From assembly GCA_051870755.1 (NCBI GenBank), contig JBJECE010000018.1:62001-126000 (forward strand): DNA of 64,000 bases. The letters run 5' to 3'. The DNA is from W0P28-013 sp051870755. GTDB taxonomy: Bacteria; Bacteroidota; Bacteroidia; Bacteroidales; Paludibacteraceae. Below, one piece after another: positions 42,801 to 51,304 of this stretch. Within the stretch, counting starts at the first letter, position 1. Each line of letters starts with the position of its first letter. The notes under the pieces are model-generated. The model saw only the letters and a list, made by a program, of their open reading frames with translations, had not been told where the DNA came from and searched no databases. Both the position numbers and the translations under genes were made by a program.

Positions 42801-44141
42801 ATGAAATTTATCGAGACTCTTAAAAATATCTGGAAGATCGAAGACCTCCGTTCGAAAATTTTGGTAACACTGCTGTTTATCTTGATTTATCGTTTCGGAT
42901 CGTTCATCGTTCTGCCCGGTATTGACCCGAGCGCACTCACTGCACTGAAATCGCAGACGGCCGGTGGTCTGATGTCATTGTTGGACATGTTCTCCGGCGG
43001 TGCCTTCTCCAATGCCTCGATATTTGCACTTGGTATCATGCCTTACATATCGGCATCTATCGTGGTGCAATTGTTGACCATCGCTGTACCTTACTTCCAA
43101 AAGATGCAACGCGACGGAGAAAGCGGTCGTCGTAAGATGAACCAAATTACACGCTACTTGACGGTTGTCGTGTTGATACTGCAAGGTTGGGCTTATTTGA
43201 AAAACCTTGATTATCAGTTGCGTGGCGCCGGTGCCATCATGGAAACCGGAGTTTGGTTTATGCTCTCGTCGATGATTATCATGTGCGCAGGCTCCATGTT
43301 TGTCATGTGGCTGGGCGAACGTATGACCGACAAAGGTATCGGCAACGGTATCTCGATGCTGATTATGATTGGTATCATCGCTCGTCTGCCGGAAGCAACG
43401 GTGCAAGAGTTCATCTCGCGCGCAGGCGCCTCGCAGGGCGGCTTGGTTATGTTTCTCGCCGAACTCGTAGTGCTGATATTGGTTGTCGCTGCAAGTATTC
43501 TGTTGGTGCAAGGCCAACGCAAAATACCTGTACAATACGCCAAACGCGTGGTAGGCAATAAACAATATGGCGGTGTACGCAACTACATTCCTTTGCGAGT
43601 GAATGCTGCCGGCGTAATGCCCATCATTTTTGCACAAGCCATTATGATGTTGCCGATCATGTTCGCAGGTTTTAATGCCGATGGTGTTAATAACTTTATG
43701 CGAGTTTTCATGGATAATACAGGATTTTGGTATAATTTTGTATACGCATTGATGATCATCGCCTTTACCTATTTTTACACGGCTATCACGGTAAATCCGA
43801 CACAGATGGCCGAGGATTTGAAACGCAATAACGCGTTCATTCCGGGCATCAAACCGGGTAAAAAGACGGCAGAGTACCTTGATGAAATCATGTCGCGCAT
43901 CACATTGCCGGGATCGGTATTCCTTGCATTAGTGGCCATTATGCCTGCATTTGCCAGCATTTTTGGTATCACGATGGGATTTGCACAATTCTATGGTGGT
44001 ACATCGCTGCTGATTTTGGTCGGAGTGGTGCTCGACACGACTCAACAAATCGATGGTCAGTTGCAGATGCATCATTATGACGGGTTAATGGCGTCGGGCG
44101 GACGTCTAAAAGGACGCTACGGTACGATTGCTGCATATTGA
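42801..44141 (+). CDS. secY: Preprotein translocase channel subunit SecY
   Basis: 446 residues with ten hydrophobic segments, the channel of the Sec translocase in the inner membrane. The plug and pore region (GGAFSNASIFALGIMPYISASIVVQLL) and the cytoplasmic loops (QGQRKIPVQYAKR, PTQMAEDLKRNNAFIPGIKPGKKT) that contact SecA and the ribosome are well conserved. All secreted proteins in this window would depend on it. The stop lies eight bases before the map start. Confidence 0.99.
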   Translation: MKFIETLKNIWKIEDLRSKILVTLLFILIYRFGSFIVLPGIDPSALTALKSQTAGGLMSLLDMFSGGAFSNASIFALGIMPYISASIVVQLLTIAVPYFQKMQRDGESGRRKMNQITRYLTVVVLILQGWAYLKNLDYQLRGAGAIMETGVWFMLSSMIIMCAGSMFVMWLGERMTDKGIGNGISMLIMIGIIARLPEATVQEFISRAGASQGGLVMFLAELVVLILVVAASILLVQGQRKIPVQYAKRVVGNKQYGGVRNYIPLRVNAAGVMPIIFAQAIMMLPIMFAGFNADGVNNFMRVFMDNTGFWYNFVYALMIIAFTYFYTAITVNPTQMAEDLKRNNAFIPGIKPGKKTAEYLDEIMSRITLPGSVFLALVAIMPAFASIFGITMGFAQFYGGTSLLILVGVVLDTTQQIDGQLQMHHYDGLMASGGRLKGRYGTIAAY

Positions 44142-44149
44142 TTTGCACA

Positions 44150-44932
44150 ATGATTTATCTGAAAACCGACGAAGAAATCGAATTGCTTCGCGAAAGCAGT
44201 TTGTTGGTAAGTAAAACCCTTGCCGAATTGGCAAAAATAATAAAGCCGGGCGTTACTACGGCTTATTTGGACAAGGTAGCGGAGGAATTTATCCGTGACA
44301 ACGGTGCGATACCGGCTTGCAAAGGTTACGAAGGCTATCCTGCTTCGATATGTGCTTCGGTAAACGATCAAGTGGTGCACGGCATACCGTCCGAAAAGGC
44401 AGTATTGAAAGATGGCGATATTATCTCGGTCGATCTTTGTACATTAAAAAACGGATTTGTGGGCGACTCGGCCTATACGTTTGCGGTGGGCGACATCTCA
44501 ACAGAGGTTCAGCGCTTGTTGGAAACGACTAAAGCCGCACTCTATTTGGGCATCGAACGTGCCGTGGAGGGTAACCGTATAGGCGATATTTCCCACGCAG
44601 TCCAAACGCATTGCGAGGCAGCCGGTTATGGTGTCGTGCGCGAGATGGTCGGCCATGGCGTCGGTCGCTCGATGCACGAAGCACCTGAGGTGCCGAACTA
44701 TGGTCGTCGTGGAGTGGGTCCGTTGTTGCGCGCAGGCATGACTATTTGCATCGAGCCTATGATCAACATGGGGAAACGTGGTTTGCGTTTCGAGCGCGAT
44801 GGTTGGACGACGCGCACGGTCGATGGTAAGCCGTCGGCTCATTTTGAGCATGCGGTTGTCGTTCGCAGGGGGAAGGCCGATATTTTGTCGGATTTCGGAA
44901 TAATAGAAGATGTGTTGAATAACCAGAAATAA
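44150..44932 (+). CDS. map: Methionine aminopeptidase, type I
   Basis: 260 residues. It removes the initiator methionine from nascent proteins. The metal ligands are present: D95 (VDLCTLK), D106 (GFVGDSAYT), H169 (MVGHGVGR), E202 (CIEPMINMG) and E233 (FEHAVVV), with the substrate-contacting H78 in QVVHGIPSE. The start is ATG 44150. A TTG 12 bases earlier is in frame but would overlap the secY stop and adds nothing conserved. The gene is between secY and infA, as is common. Confidence 0.97.
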   Translation: MIYLKTDEEIELLRESSLLVSKTLAELAKIIKPGVTTAYLDKVAEEFIRDNGAIPACKGYEGYPASICASVNDQVVHGIPSEKAVLKDGDIISVDLCTLKNGFVGDSAYTFAVGDISTEVQRLLETTKAALYLGIERAVEGNRIGDISHAVQTHCEAAGYGVVREMVGHGVGRSMHEAPEVPNYGRRGVGPLLRAGMTICIEPMINMGKRGLRFERDGWTTRTVDGKPSAHFEHAVVVRRGKADILSDFGIIEDVLNNQK

Positions 44933-44939
44933 AAAATTT

Positions 44940-45158
44940 ATGGCAAAACAAGCGGCAATAGAACAAGATGGTACGATAGTGGAAGCACTGTCGAATGCCA
45001 TGTTCCGCGTAGAGTTGGAAAACGGACATGAGATAACGGCTCACATTTCGGGTAAAATGCGTATGCACTACATTCGTATTCTTCCCGGCGATAAGGTTCG
45101 CGTCGAAATGTCGCCTTATGATTTGACCAAGGGTCGCATATCGTTTAGATATAAATAA
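44940..45158 (+). CDS. infA: Translation initiation factor IF-1
   Basis: 72 residues, the standard size. IF-1 is an OB-fold protein that occupies the ribosomal A site during initiation. Blocks: KQAAIEQDGTIVEALSNAMFRVEL, HISGKMRMHYIRILPGDKV and MSPYDLTKGRISFRYK. It lies seven bases after map and is followed by rpmJ. Confidence 0.99.
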   Translation: MAKQAAIEQDGTIVEALSNAMFRVELENGHEITAHISGKMRMHYIRILPGDKVRVEMSPYDLTKGRISFRYK

Positions 45159-45176
45159 TTTTAAATAAATACAAAA

Positions 45177-45293
45177 ATGAAAGTAAGAGCATCTATTAAA
45201 AAGCGCAACGACGATTGCAAAATCGTTCGCAGAAAAGGACGCTTGTATGTTATTAACAAAAAAAATCCCAAGATGAAACAACGTCAGGGATAA
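45177..45293 (+). CDS. rpmJ: 50S ribosomal protein L36, zinc-free form
   Basis: A 38-residue protein: MKVRASIKKRNDDCKI, then VRRKGRLYVINKKNPKMKQR and QG. The fold positions are those of L36, but of the usual C-C-C-H zinc site only C14 remains; positions 11, 27 and 33 are N, N and M. It is therefore the C-minus type, as is common in Bacteroidota. It lies 18 bases after infA and 16 bases before rpsM. The gene is too short for most length cut-offs. Confidence 0.97.
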   Translation: MKVRASIKKRNDDCKIVRRKGRLYVINKKNPKMKQRQG

Positions 45294-45309
45294 TGTAAAA
45301 CAAACAGTT

Positions 45310-45690
45310 ATGGCAATAAGAATTGTAGGAGTAGATTTGCCCCAGAACAAGTGTGGGGAAGTTGGATTGACTTATATCTACGGAATAGGTCGCAGTAGTG
45401 CACGTAAAATTTTGGCTGAAGCCGGTGTCGATTTCGGCAAGAAAGTTCAGGATTGGACTGATGAAGAGGCAGCTAAAATTCGTGAAATCATCGGCGCAAA
45501 CTTCAAAGTTGAAGGTGAACTTCGCTCTGAAGTGCAATTGAACATCAAGCGATTGATGGATATCGGTTGTTACAGAGGCGTACGTCATCGTATTGGTTTG
45601 CCGCTTCGCGGTCAGCGTACCAAGAATAACGCTCGTACGCGTAAAGGTAAGAAGAAAACAGTTGCGAACAAGAAGAAAGCGACTAAGTAA
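45310..45690 (+). CDS. rpsM: 30S ribosomal protein S13
   Basis: 126 residues. S13 joins S19 in the head and contacts the large subunit and P-site tRNA. Blocks: RIVGVDLPQNKCGEVGLTYIYGIG, CYRGVRHRIGLPLRGQRTKNNARTRKG. The lysine-rich C-terminal tail is normal. It opens the alpha part of the cluster (rpsM-rpsK-rpsD-rpoA-rplQ). Confidence 0.99.
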   Translation: MAIRIVGVDLPQNKCGEVGLTYIYGIGRSSARKILAEAGVDFGKKVQDWTDEEAAKIREIIGANFKVEGELRSEVQLNIKRLMDIGCYRGVRHRIGLPLRGQRTKNNARTRKGKKKTVANKKKATK

Positions 45691-45713
45691 TTAACTGCTA
45701 AAAATTAGAAGTT

Positions 45714-46103
45714 ATGGCAAAGAAAACAGTAGCAACCAAGAAAAGGGTAGTGAAAGTTGACGGCGTAGGTCAATTGCATGTACATTCGTCGTTTAACAAT
45801 ATTATTGTAACCATCACCAATTCTGAAGGTCAGGTTATTTCGTGGTCTTCGGCCGGTAAGATGGGATTCCGTGGTTCGAAAAAGAACACGCCGTATGCAG
45901 CCCAAATGGCAGCCCAAGATTGTGCCAAGGTAGCGTTTGATCTTGGTTTGAGAAAAGTAAAAGCGTATGTGAAAGGACCGGGCAACGGTCGTGAATCGGC
46001 TATTCGTACGGTGCATGGTGCCGGTATCGAGGTAACCGAAATCATAGATGTTACGCCCCTGCCACACAATGGCTGCCGTCCTGCAAAACGCAGAAGAGTA
46101 TAA
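45714..46103 (+). CDS. rpsK: 30S ribosomal protein S11
   Basis: 129 residues. S11 lies on the platform near the E-site. Blocks: GQLHVHSSFNNIIVTITNSEGQVISW, KNTPYAAQMAAQDCAK and the C-terminal DVTPLPHNGCRPAKRRRV. A 10-residue lysine-rich N-terminal extension is present. It lies between rpsM and rpsD. Confidence 0.99.
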   Translation: MAKKTVATKKRVVKVDGVGQLHVHSSFNNIIVTITNSEGQVISWSSAGKMGFRGSKKNTPYAAQMAAQDCAKVAFDLGLRKVKAYVKGPGNGRESAIRTVHGAGIEVTEIIDVTPLPHNGCRPAKRRRV

Positions 46104-46122
46104 CCCTTAAAATTCAGAAAAA

Positions 46123-46728
46123 ATGGCAAGATATACTGGACCAAAATCAAAAATCGCTCGTAAATTTGGCGAGCCAATTTTCGGACCCGACAAGGCGCAA
46201 TCGCGTCGTAATTATGCTCCCGGCCAACACGGCAATTCGCGTAAGCATAAGACATCGGAGTACGGAACACAGTTGAAAGAGAAACAGAAAGCGAAATACA
46301 CTTATGGTGTGTTGGAACGTCAGTTCCGTAATATGTTTGAAAAGGCCGAACGCTCGAAAGGTGTTACGGGTGAGGTGCTGTTGCAATTGCTCGAGTGCCG
46401 CTTGGATAATGTAGTTTATCGTTTGGGCATGGCCAAAACGCGTGCTGCAGCACGTCAGTTGGTTTCGCATCGTCACATTACGGTTGATGGTAAGGTTGTG
46501 AATATTCCTTCGTATAGCGTGAAACAAGGACAAGTTGTTGCTGTGCGCGAGCGCGACAAATCGATGGTTGTCATTGTTGATTCGTTGAATGGTTTCAACC
46601 ATGCCAAATATCCTTGGTTGGAGTGGGATAACAATGCGATGGCCGGCAAATTTTTGCATACGCCGGAGCGTGCGGATATTCCTGAGAATATTAAGGAGCA
46701 ACTAATTGTCGAATTGTACTCTAAATAA
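46123..46728 (+). CDS. rpsD: 30S ribosomal protein S4, zinc-free form
   Basis: 201 residues. S4 nucleates small-subunit assembly and in E. coli represses the alpha operon. The S4 RNA-binding domain is at about 93-155 (RLDNVVYRLGMAKTRAAARQ, VSHRHITVDGKVVNIPS). The N-terminus lacks the zinc-binding cysteines found in other S4 proteins. It lies 19 bases after rpsK and 11 bases before rpoA. Confidence 0.98.
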   Translation: MARYTGPKSKIARKFGEPIFGPDKAQSRRNYAPGQHGNSRKHKTSEYGTQLKEKQKAKYTYGVLERQFRNMFEKAERSKGVTGEVLLQLLECRLDNVVYRLGMAKTRAAARQLVSHRHITVDGKVVNIPSYSVKQGQVVAVRERDKSMVVIVDSLNGFNHAKYPWLEWDNNAMAGKFLHTPERADIPENIKEQLIVELYSK

Positions 46729-46739
46729 TAGTTAATAGT

Positions 46740-47732
46740 ATGGCAATATTGGCATTTCAGAAACCGGAAAAGGTAATAATGTTAGATGCGAGCAATTCGT
46801 TTGGTAAATTTGAATTTCGCCCGTTGGAGCCGAGATTCGGTATTACCATCGGTAATGCTTTGCGTCGCATATTGCTTTCGTCGCTCGAGGGTTATGCAAT
46901 TACGTCTATCAAGATAGACGGTGTGGATCACGAGTTTGCGACGATACCCGGAGTGATAGATGATGTTACAAACATTATTCTGAATCTGAAACATGTTCGT
47001 TTCAAAGCGGCGCACGAAGATGCCGAAGGGGAACGCATCGTGTTGGAAGTGGCCGGCAAAGAGGTTGTTACAGCCGGTGATTTGAATCCGCTGTTGACGA
47101 ATTTTGAGATTCTGAATCCGGACCTTGTGATTTGTCGTATGGATTCGTCGGCGAAAATGCGTATGGAGATGACTATCGACAAGGGTCGCGGTTATTTGCC
47201 TGCCGATGAGAATAAATCGATTCCCGAAGAGATTGGTACGATTGCAATAGATGCGATATTTACGCCGATTATCAATGTGAAATATGCCATTGACAACTAT
47301 CGTGTGGAACAAAAAACCGACTACGAGAAATTGACATTGGAGATTACCACTGATGGTTCGATTCATCCGAAGGACGCATTGAAAGAGGCTGCGCGTATTT
47401 TGATACAGCACTTCATGCTTTTCTCCGACGACAAGATTGAATTTGATACGGAAGATGCTGCTATGACAGATGAGTTTGACGAAGAGGCACTGCGTATGCG
47501 TCAGTTGTTGAAGAATCGTTTGGTTGACCTCGATTTGTCGGTGCGTGCGCTCAATTGCTTGAAAGCGGCCGACATCGATACGTTGGGTCAATTGTGTTCG
47601 ACAACACGTGCCGAATTGCTCAAATTCCGTAACTTTGGTCGTAAGTCGTTGACTGAGTTGGAAAGCAAATTGGCGAGCATGAACTTATCGTTCGGCATGG
47701 ATCTCTCGAAGTATAAACTTGATAAAGAATAA
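46740..47732 (+). CDS. rpoA: RNA polymerase alpha subunit
   Basis: 330 residues. The N-terminal assembly domain has FGKFEFRPLEPRFGITIGNALRR and LLSSLEGYAITSIKIDGV. The C-terminal domain (about 250-330), which binds promoter DNA and activators, has LDLSVRALNCLKAADIDTLG and FRNFGRKSLTELESKL. This is the standard context between rpsD and rplQ. Confidence 0.99.
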   Translation: MAILAFQKPEKVIMLDASNSFGKFEFRPLEPRFGITIGNALRRILLSSLEGYAITSIKIDGVDHEFATIPGVIDDVTNIILNLKHVRFKAAHEDAEGERIVLEVAGKEVVTAGDLNPLLTNFEILNPDLVICRMDSSAKMRMEMTIDKGRGYLPADENKSIPEEIGTIAIDAIFTPIINVKYAIDNYRVEQKTDYEKLTLEITTDGSIHPKDALKEAARILIQHFMLFSDDKIEFDTEDAAMTDEFDEEALRMRQLLKNRLVDLDLSVRALNCLKAADIDTLGQLCSTTRAELLKFRNFGRKSLTELESKLASMNLSFGMDLSKYKLDKE

Positions 47733-47738
47733 TCCGTT

Positions 47739-48221
47739 ATGAAACATAATAAGAAAGTAAATCATTTAGGCCGTAAAACGGCACACCGTACGTCGATGTT
47801 GGCTAATATGGCGACCTCGCTGATTATGCACAAACGTATAGCGACGACTACGGCCAAGGCTAAAGCATTGAAAGTTTTTGTTGAACCATTGATTACGAAA
47901 TCGAAAGAGGACACGACGACATCGCGTCGCGTGGTATTCAGCAAGTTGCGCAACAAAGAGGCTGTAACCGAATTGTTCCGCGAGGTTTCGCAGAAGGTGG
48001 CTAATCGTCCGGGTGGCTATACGCGTATTTTGCGTACCGGTTTCCGTCAGGGTGATGCTGCCGAGATGTGTATCATCGAATTGGTCGATTACAACGAAAA
48101 TATGTTGAAAGAGACTGCCGCCAAAAAGACGACGCGTACGCGCCGTTCGAAAAAGGCTGCTCCGAAAGCCGAAGCGCCTGTAGCCGAGACTCCGGCTGCA
48201 GAAGAACAAGCGGCGGAATAA
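47739..48221 (+). CDS. rplQ: 50S ribosomal protein L17
   Basis: 160 residues. L17 lies near the tunnel exit. The core MKHNKKVNHLGRKTAHRTSMLANMA and NRPGGYTRILRTGFRQGDAAEM is typical. The C-terminus is extended by about 40 residues rich in lysine, alanine, proline and glutamate, a low-complexity tail frequent in Bacteroidota L17. It ends the cluster and is followed by a terminator. Confidence 0.98.
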   Translation: MKHNKKVNHLGRKTAHRTSMLANMATSLIMHKRIATTTAKAKALKVFVEPLITKSKEDTTTSRRVVFSKLRNKEAVTELFREVSQKVANRPGGYTRILRTGFRQGDAAEMCIIELVDYNENMLKETAAKKTTRTRRSKKAAPKAEAPVAETPAAEEQAAE

Positions 48222-48258
48222 GTGTCTGATTTGTAATTGATACAAGAGCAAATAAGCA

Positions 48259-48300
48259 AAAGGCGCCGTTTGTAAAGATGGCGTCTTTTTGTTTTTTTTT
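48259..48300 (+). terminator. Terminator of the ribosomal cluster
   Basis: AAAGGCGCC (48259-48267) pairs with GGCGTCTTT (48280-48288) with one G-T pair and a 12-base loop, followed by TTGTTTTTTTTT. It lies about 40 bases after the rplQ stop. Confidence 0.85.
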
Positions 48301-48318
48301 GTGTAGTTTGTTGATGGT

Positions 48319-48615
48319 ATGAAACGGCGTTTTCCTGAGCGGCTTTCGTTGGATTTGCTACGTCGGGCGTTGTCGGCCGGTAATCCGGCTATGGAACAGC
48401 ATTTTGCCGAAGTGTCGGTGCTTGAGGCGTGGAGCAAGGTGTTGGGCCCGTTGGCTCGTTACACCGAGCAGTTGTCGTTTCGCGATGGGACGTTGTATGT
48501 GCATGTGGTGTCGGCGACGTTGCGTAACGATTTGTTTTTGCAGCGTTCATCGTTGATGCAGCGTGTGAACGATGCGATTGGGCGACGGTTGTTGTTTCGC
48601 ATCGTGTTTAGATAA
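48319..48615 (+). CDS. DciA-like (DUF721) protein
   Basis: 98 residues with a helical start (ERLSLDLLRRALS) and the DUF721 core: LEAWSKVLGPLARYTEQLSF followed by GTLYVHVVSATLRNDLFLQRSSL. DUF721 proteins include DciA, which helps load the replicative helicase in bacteria lacking DnaC. The short form seen here is the usual Bacteroidota type; its role in loading is inferred from the family. Transcription could continue from the ribosomal cluster, since only a terminator and no clear promoter lies in the 97-base gap. Confidence 0.8.
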   Translation: MKRRFPERLSLDLLRRALSAGNPAMEQHFAEVSVLEAWSKVLGPLARYTEQLSFRDGTLYVHVVSATLRNDLFLQRSSLMQRVNDAIGRRLLFRIVFR

Positions 48616-48654
48616 AAAAGCGACGAGGCACCTGTGGGCGCCTCGTTTTCTTTT
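48614..48654. terminator. Bidirectional terminator between convergent genes
   Basis: ACGAGGC (48623-48629) pairs with GCCTCGT (48640-48646). On the plus strand TTTTCTTTT follows, and on the minus strand a run of six T (complement of 48614-48619) follows, so it can end both the DciA-like gene and the convergent PCMD gene. Confidence 0.8.
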
Positions 48655-48670
48655 GTTGGTCAGACGCATT

Positions 48671-49624
48671 TTAGAATACCCATCGGATGTTGTCCACCCA
48701 GAGCGCGTTGCCGGGGTAGCCGTAGAACGCAGGATAGCAACCGGCTGTGATCATCAGAATGACGTGCGTGGGTGTGTCGTTGGCGTTGCCCCAGCCGACT
48801 TCTTGAATGGGAACCATTTTACCTTTTTTGTTTTTGGCCTTAAATTGTCCGCCGGCAGGGAATAGTCCCATGTAGTCTTTGAAAAAAGGCTGTTGCGTGA
48901 TGTCGCCATAGTGAATGTTGATGCGGTAGTTGTTGTGCCATTCGGGCATGGAGTGTGCAAAGCGTTCGCGTACGGTGCCGATGCGTTTGGCGTAGATGTT
49001 GCCTTTGTCGTCCTCCCAACGTTTTTGCAGGTAGACATAAACTTCGGGTTCGTCGTGGCCTTCTATCCATTTCTTTTTGGCGAATCCGGTGGCTTTGAGT
49101 ACGCGTTGTTCTGGATTGACGCGCATTTTCAGGTCGAGCATCACGGCCTTGGGCTTTTGGGTGAATGGAATGCCCATGTTGATGGCTGCGTACGGGTCGT
49201 TAGCGTCGGTTACAGGTTCGATGTTTTCGCCCAAAAACAGTGTGCCGGCGATGCAGACTTCGAGGTTGATACAGCCAAGTACTTTGACGGTTTCGATGCG
49301 TGTGTCGAGTCGCGCACAGGTGCCATTGCCGCGTCGTTCGGGTTGTGTGGTGTTGGCTCCTTTGTCGATGCCGGCGGGCGCAGCCCATGCGTTCGATATG
49401 CCCCAACATGTGTGGCTAAAGTTGAATGGTGCGTTTTTGCGGAGCGTATCGGTCGGTGCCAAAACGTAGAGCGTTTTAGTTTGTCCGCCGAGCAGTTTCG
49501 ATTCCTTGATGTAGCGCACTGCCCAATGTTCCATGTCGCCGAATTTGATGGGGACGATTTTTTCCTGTGCATGGCAGAGTTGCGCGAGAAATGTGATTAT
49601 CAGTAGATTGCAGTATTTTTTCAT
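48671..49624 (-). CDS. Secreted PCMD-type protein (putative carbohydrate metabolism domain)
   Basis: 317 residues from ATG 49624, which gives a clear signal peptide (MKKYCNLLIITFLAQLCHAQ). The mature part resembles the PCMD family of Bacteroidota: MEHWAVRYIKES, LGGQTKTLYVL, SHTCWGISNAWAAP, then a beta-sandwich with MGIPFTQKPKAVMLDLKMRV and, at the end, NALWVDNIRWVF. The last motif is that of carbohydrate-binding-like galectin or CBM sandwiches. An upstream in-frame ATG at 49786 would give a start lying inside the epimerase gene and no signal peptide. It begins 16 bases after the epimerase stop. Enzymatic activity is not established. Confidence 0.75.
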   Translation of the reverse strand: MKKYCNLLIITFLAQLCHAQEKIVPIKFGDMEHWAVRYIKESKLLGGQTKTLYVLAPTDTLRKNAPFNFSHTCWGISNAWAAPAGIDKGANTTQPERRGNGTCARLDTRIETVKVLGCINLEVCIAGTLFLGENIEPVTDANDPYAAINMGIPFTQKPKAVMLDLKMRVNPEQRVLKATGFAKKKWIEGHDEPEVYVYLQKRWEDDKGNIYAKRIGTVRERFAHSMPEWHNNYRINIHYGDITQQPFFKDYMGLFPAGGQFKAKNKKGKMVPIQEVGWGNANDTPTHVILMITAGCYPAFYGYPGNALWVDNIRWVF

Positions 49625-49640
49625 GTTGGTGTTGTTATGC

Positions 49641-51164
49641 TTATTTTTCCCATCCGTCGAAAATGTGAAAATCGTAAGTGTTATTTTCGTCGGCATCGTG
49701 TAGCGGTGTCCAAAGTTGGGCGAAGAACGGATTTTGTTTGGCGATTTTGTCCCATTGCCACGGGCGCGGATTGGGTTCGTCGGCATAAGGGTATGGGAAA
49801 CATTCGGGGCACCAATGTCCGCCGAGCAACACGAGGCGCGGCGATGCTTTGAATGTGTGTCCTTCGGCGCATTGCCATTCGAGTTGCGTGTCCCAGTCGC
49901 CTTTTGTCATGGCTTGGCTCAAACATTTGCCACCGCGAAATTCGGCTGCGCGTTGCATGTCGTCGAGCGTAAATTCGCTCATCGGCTTTTGTTCGTCGTA
50001 GCCGTGGTCGAGCAGTACGGCCTGCTCCGATGGGTGTGTCAGGTTGGTGTGTCGCCAATCGGGGATGGCGCGATATTTTTCCAAACTGCCGTAGTAGGCG
50101 TTGATGCGTGCCATTTTGTTGTGGCGAATCCACCATTGTGTGCCGTGCTCTTTGCTGTATGCCATGGCGCGCATGGCCAATTTGACGATATGCGGAAAGA
50201 GTTTGGCTATTTTGGTAGCTCCGGCAAATTTGATGGCGGTTGGCAGCGAGTCGGCTTTGGCCATTTGTGCGAAATAGTCTTTGATTGGAACGTTTGCACG
50301 GAAATGGAGGTATTTTTCGAGTTCGTCGCCGTCGAGGTACCACATGCCGTGGAAATTGCGCGTGGTGAACCATTTTGCTTCGAAAATTTGTTCGGGACGC
50401 GGGCAGCCGATGGCGTCGAGCAGGAGACACTCAAATTCGTAGTTCGAGATGCGGTATTCGGCGCCGCTGCCGATGTTGTAGTAGCGGTTCCAAAATTCGG
50501 CAGGAACGTCGTCGCGACAGACACGTTCGAGCAGGCGCCCGCTATCTTCGACCGTAGCCCATTCGAGTACGCCGCGAATCGGCACATGGAACATGATGGG
50601 ATCGTAGTTTTTCAGAATGGCGGGATAGAGAATGCCCGATTGGCGCAGGCTAACCCACGCTTTGATGCCCGAGTCGGTGATGATGCGCTCGGCCATGGCT
50701 TTTGTGAGTCCGTAGTGGTCGTAGGCCGATACGCAGATGGGGTCGCCGGCGCGTCCCCAATGCAGCGGTTCGCGGCGGTCGCCCATTTGGGCCACCGACC
50801 CGATGTAAACTACTTTCGGTTGTTTGTCGCCTTGGGCTAACACGGCGTTTTTGATGTTTTCGGCGGCACCGAGATTGACTTTGCGTGTGGCCGTTGGGCA
50901 GTAGTCGGCTTGTGGCGACACCATTCCGCCAACGTGTAATACGATGTCGCTGCCGGTTACACCGCGCAGCACGTCGTCAAATTTACTTAAATCGCCCCAA
51001 ATAATGTCGATTTTGCCGGCTAAGGGTGCTAATTTTTCCTTGTTTTTGGTGCTTGGTCGGGCAAGTATGCGAATGTTGTAACGCTCGGGAAACTTCATCA
51101 ATTCCTGCAAACCTGCCCAGCCCATGGTGCCGGTGGCACCGGTCAGAAATACGGTTGTTTTCAT
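49641..51164 (-). CDS. NAD-dependent epimerase/dehydratase-family protein
   Basis: 507 residues. The N-terminal 320 residues form an extended short-chain dehydrogenase fold: GATGTMG at 9-15 binds the dinucleotide, GSVAQMG at about 122-128 supplies a serine, and Y151-x3-K155 (YGLTK) is the catalytic pair. The remaining 180 residues are an added domain (HNKMARINAYYGSLEKYR, GKCLSQAMTKGDWDTQLEWQC, LLGGHWCPECFPYP). The W-C-P-E-C piece suggests a metal- or structure-stabilising site. Substrate is unknown; a nucleotide sugar or a hydroxysteroid-like compound is possible. It has its own promoter, and the PCMD gene lies directly downstream. Confidence 0.85.
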   Translation of the reverse strand: MKTTVFLTGATGTMGWAGLQELMKFPERYNIRILARPSTKNKEKLAPLAGKIDIIWGDLSKFDDVLRGVTGSDIVLHVGGMVSPQADYCPTATRKVNLGAAENIKNAVLAQGDKQPKVVYIGSVAQMGDRREPLHWGRAGDPICVSAYDHYGLTKAMAERIITDSGIKAWVSLRQSGILYPAILKNYDPIMFHVPIRGVLEWATVEDSGRLLERVCRDDVPAEFWNRYYNIGSGAEYRISNYEFECLLLDAIGCPRPEQIFEAKWFTTRNFHGMWYLDGDELEKYLHFRANVPIKDYFAQMAKADSLPTAIKFAGATKIAKLFPHIVKLAMRAMAYSKEHGTQWWIRHNKMARINAYYGSLEKYRAIPDWRHTNLTHPSEQAVLLDHGYDEQKPMSEFTLDDMQRAAEFRGGKCLSQAMTKGDWDTQLEWQCAEGHTFKASPRLVLLGGHWCPECFPYPYADEPNPRPWQWDKIAKQNPFFAQLWTPLHDADENNTYDFHIFDGWEK

Positions 51165-51189
51165 ACAATATCGTTAAGAAAATCGGCTA

Positions 51190-51197
51190 CAAAGTTA
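51190..51197 (-). promoter_or_regulatory. -7 box of the epimerase-PCMD pair
   Basis: On the minus strand TAACTTTG stands 25 bases before the ATG at 51164. The divergent tyrS promoter lies about 50 bases away, so the two share a short control region. Confidence 0.6.
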
Positions 51198-51247
51198 CAT
51201 AAATTTTTAGAAATGGGCGAATTTGCTGTCGAAGAGCGTTAAAAATG

Positions 51248-51278
51248 TTGGTCAGACGGATAAAAAATCGTACCTTTG
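51248..51278 (+). promoter_or_regulatory. Promoter of tyrS
   Basis: TTG at 51248-51250 and TACCTTTG at 51271-51278, separated by 20 bases. The expected leader to the ATG at 51305 is about 22 bases. Confidence 0.75.
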
Positions 51279-51304
51279 CACGGCAAAAAAACACAAGACA
51301 CACG

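Noticed and set aside
44138..44150. Longer TTG start for map overlapping the secY stop
   Set aside because: The four added residues are not part of the family and the ATG at 44150 gives the standard N-terminus.
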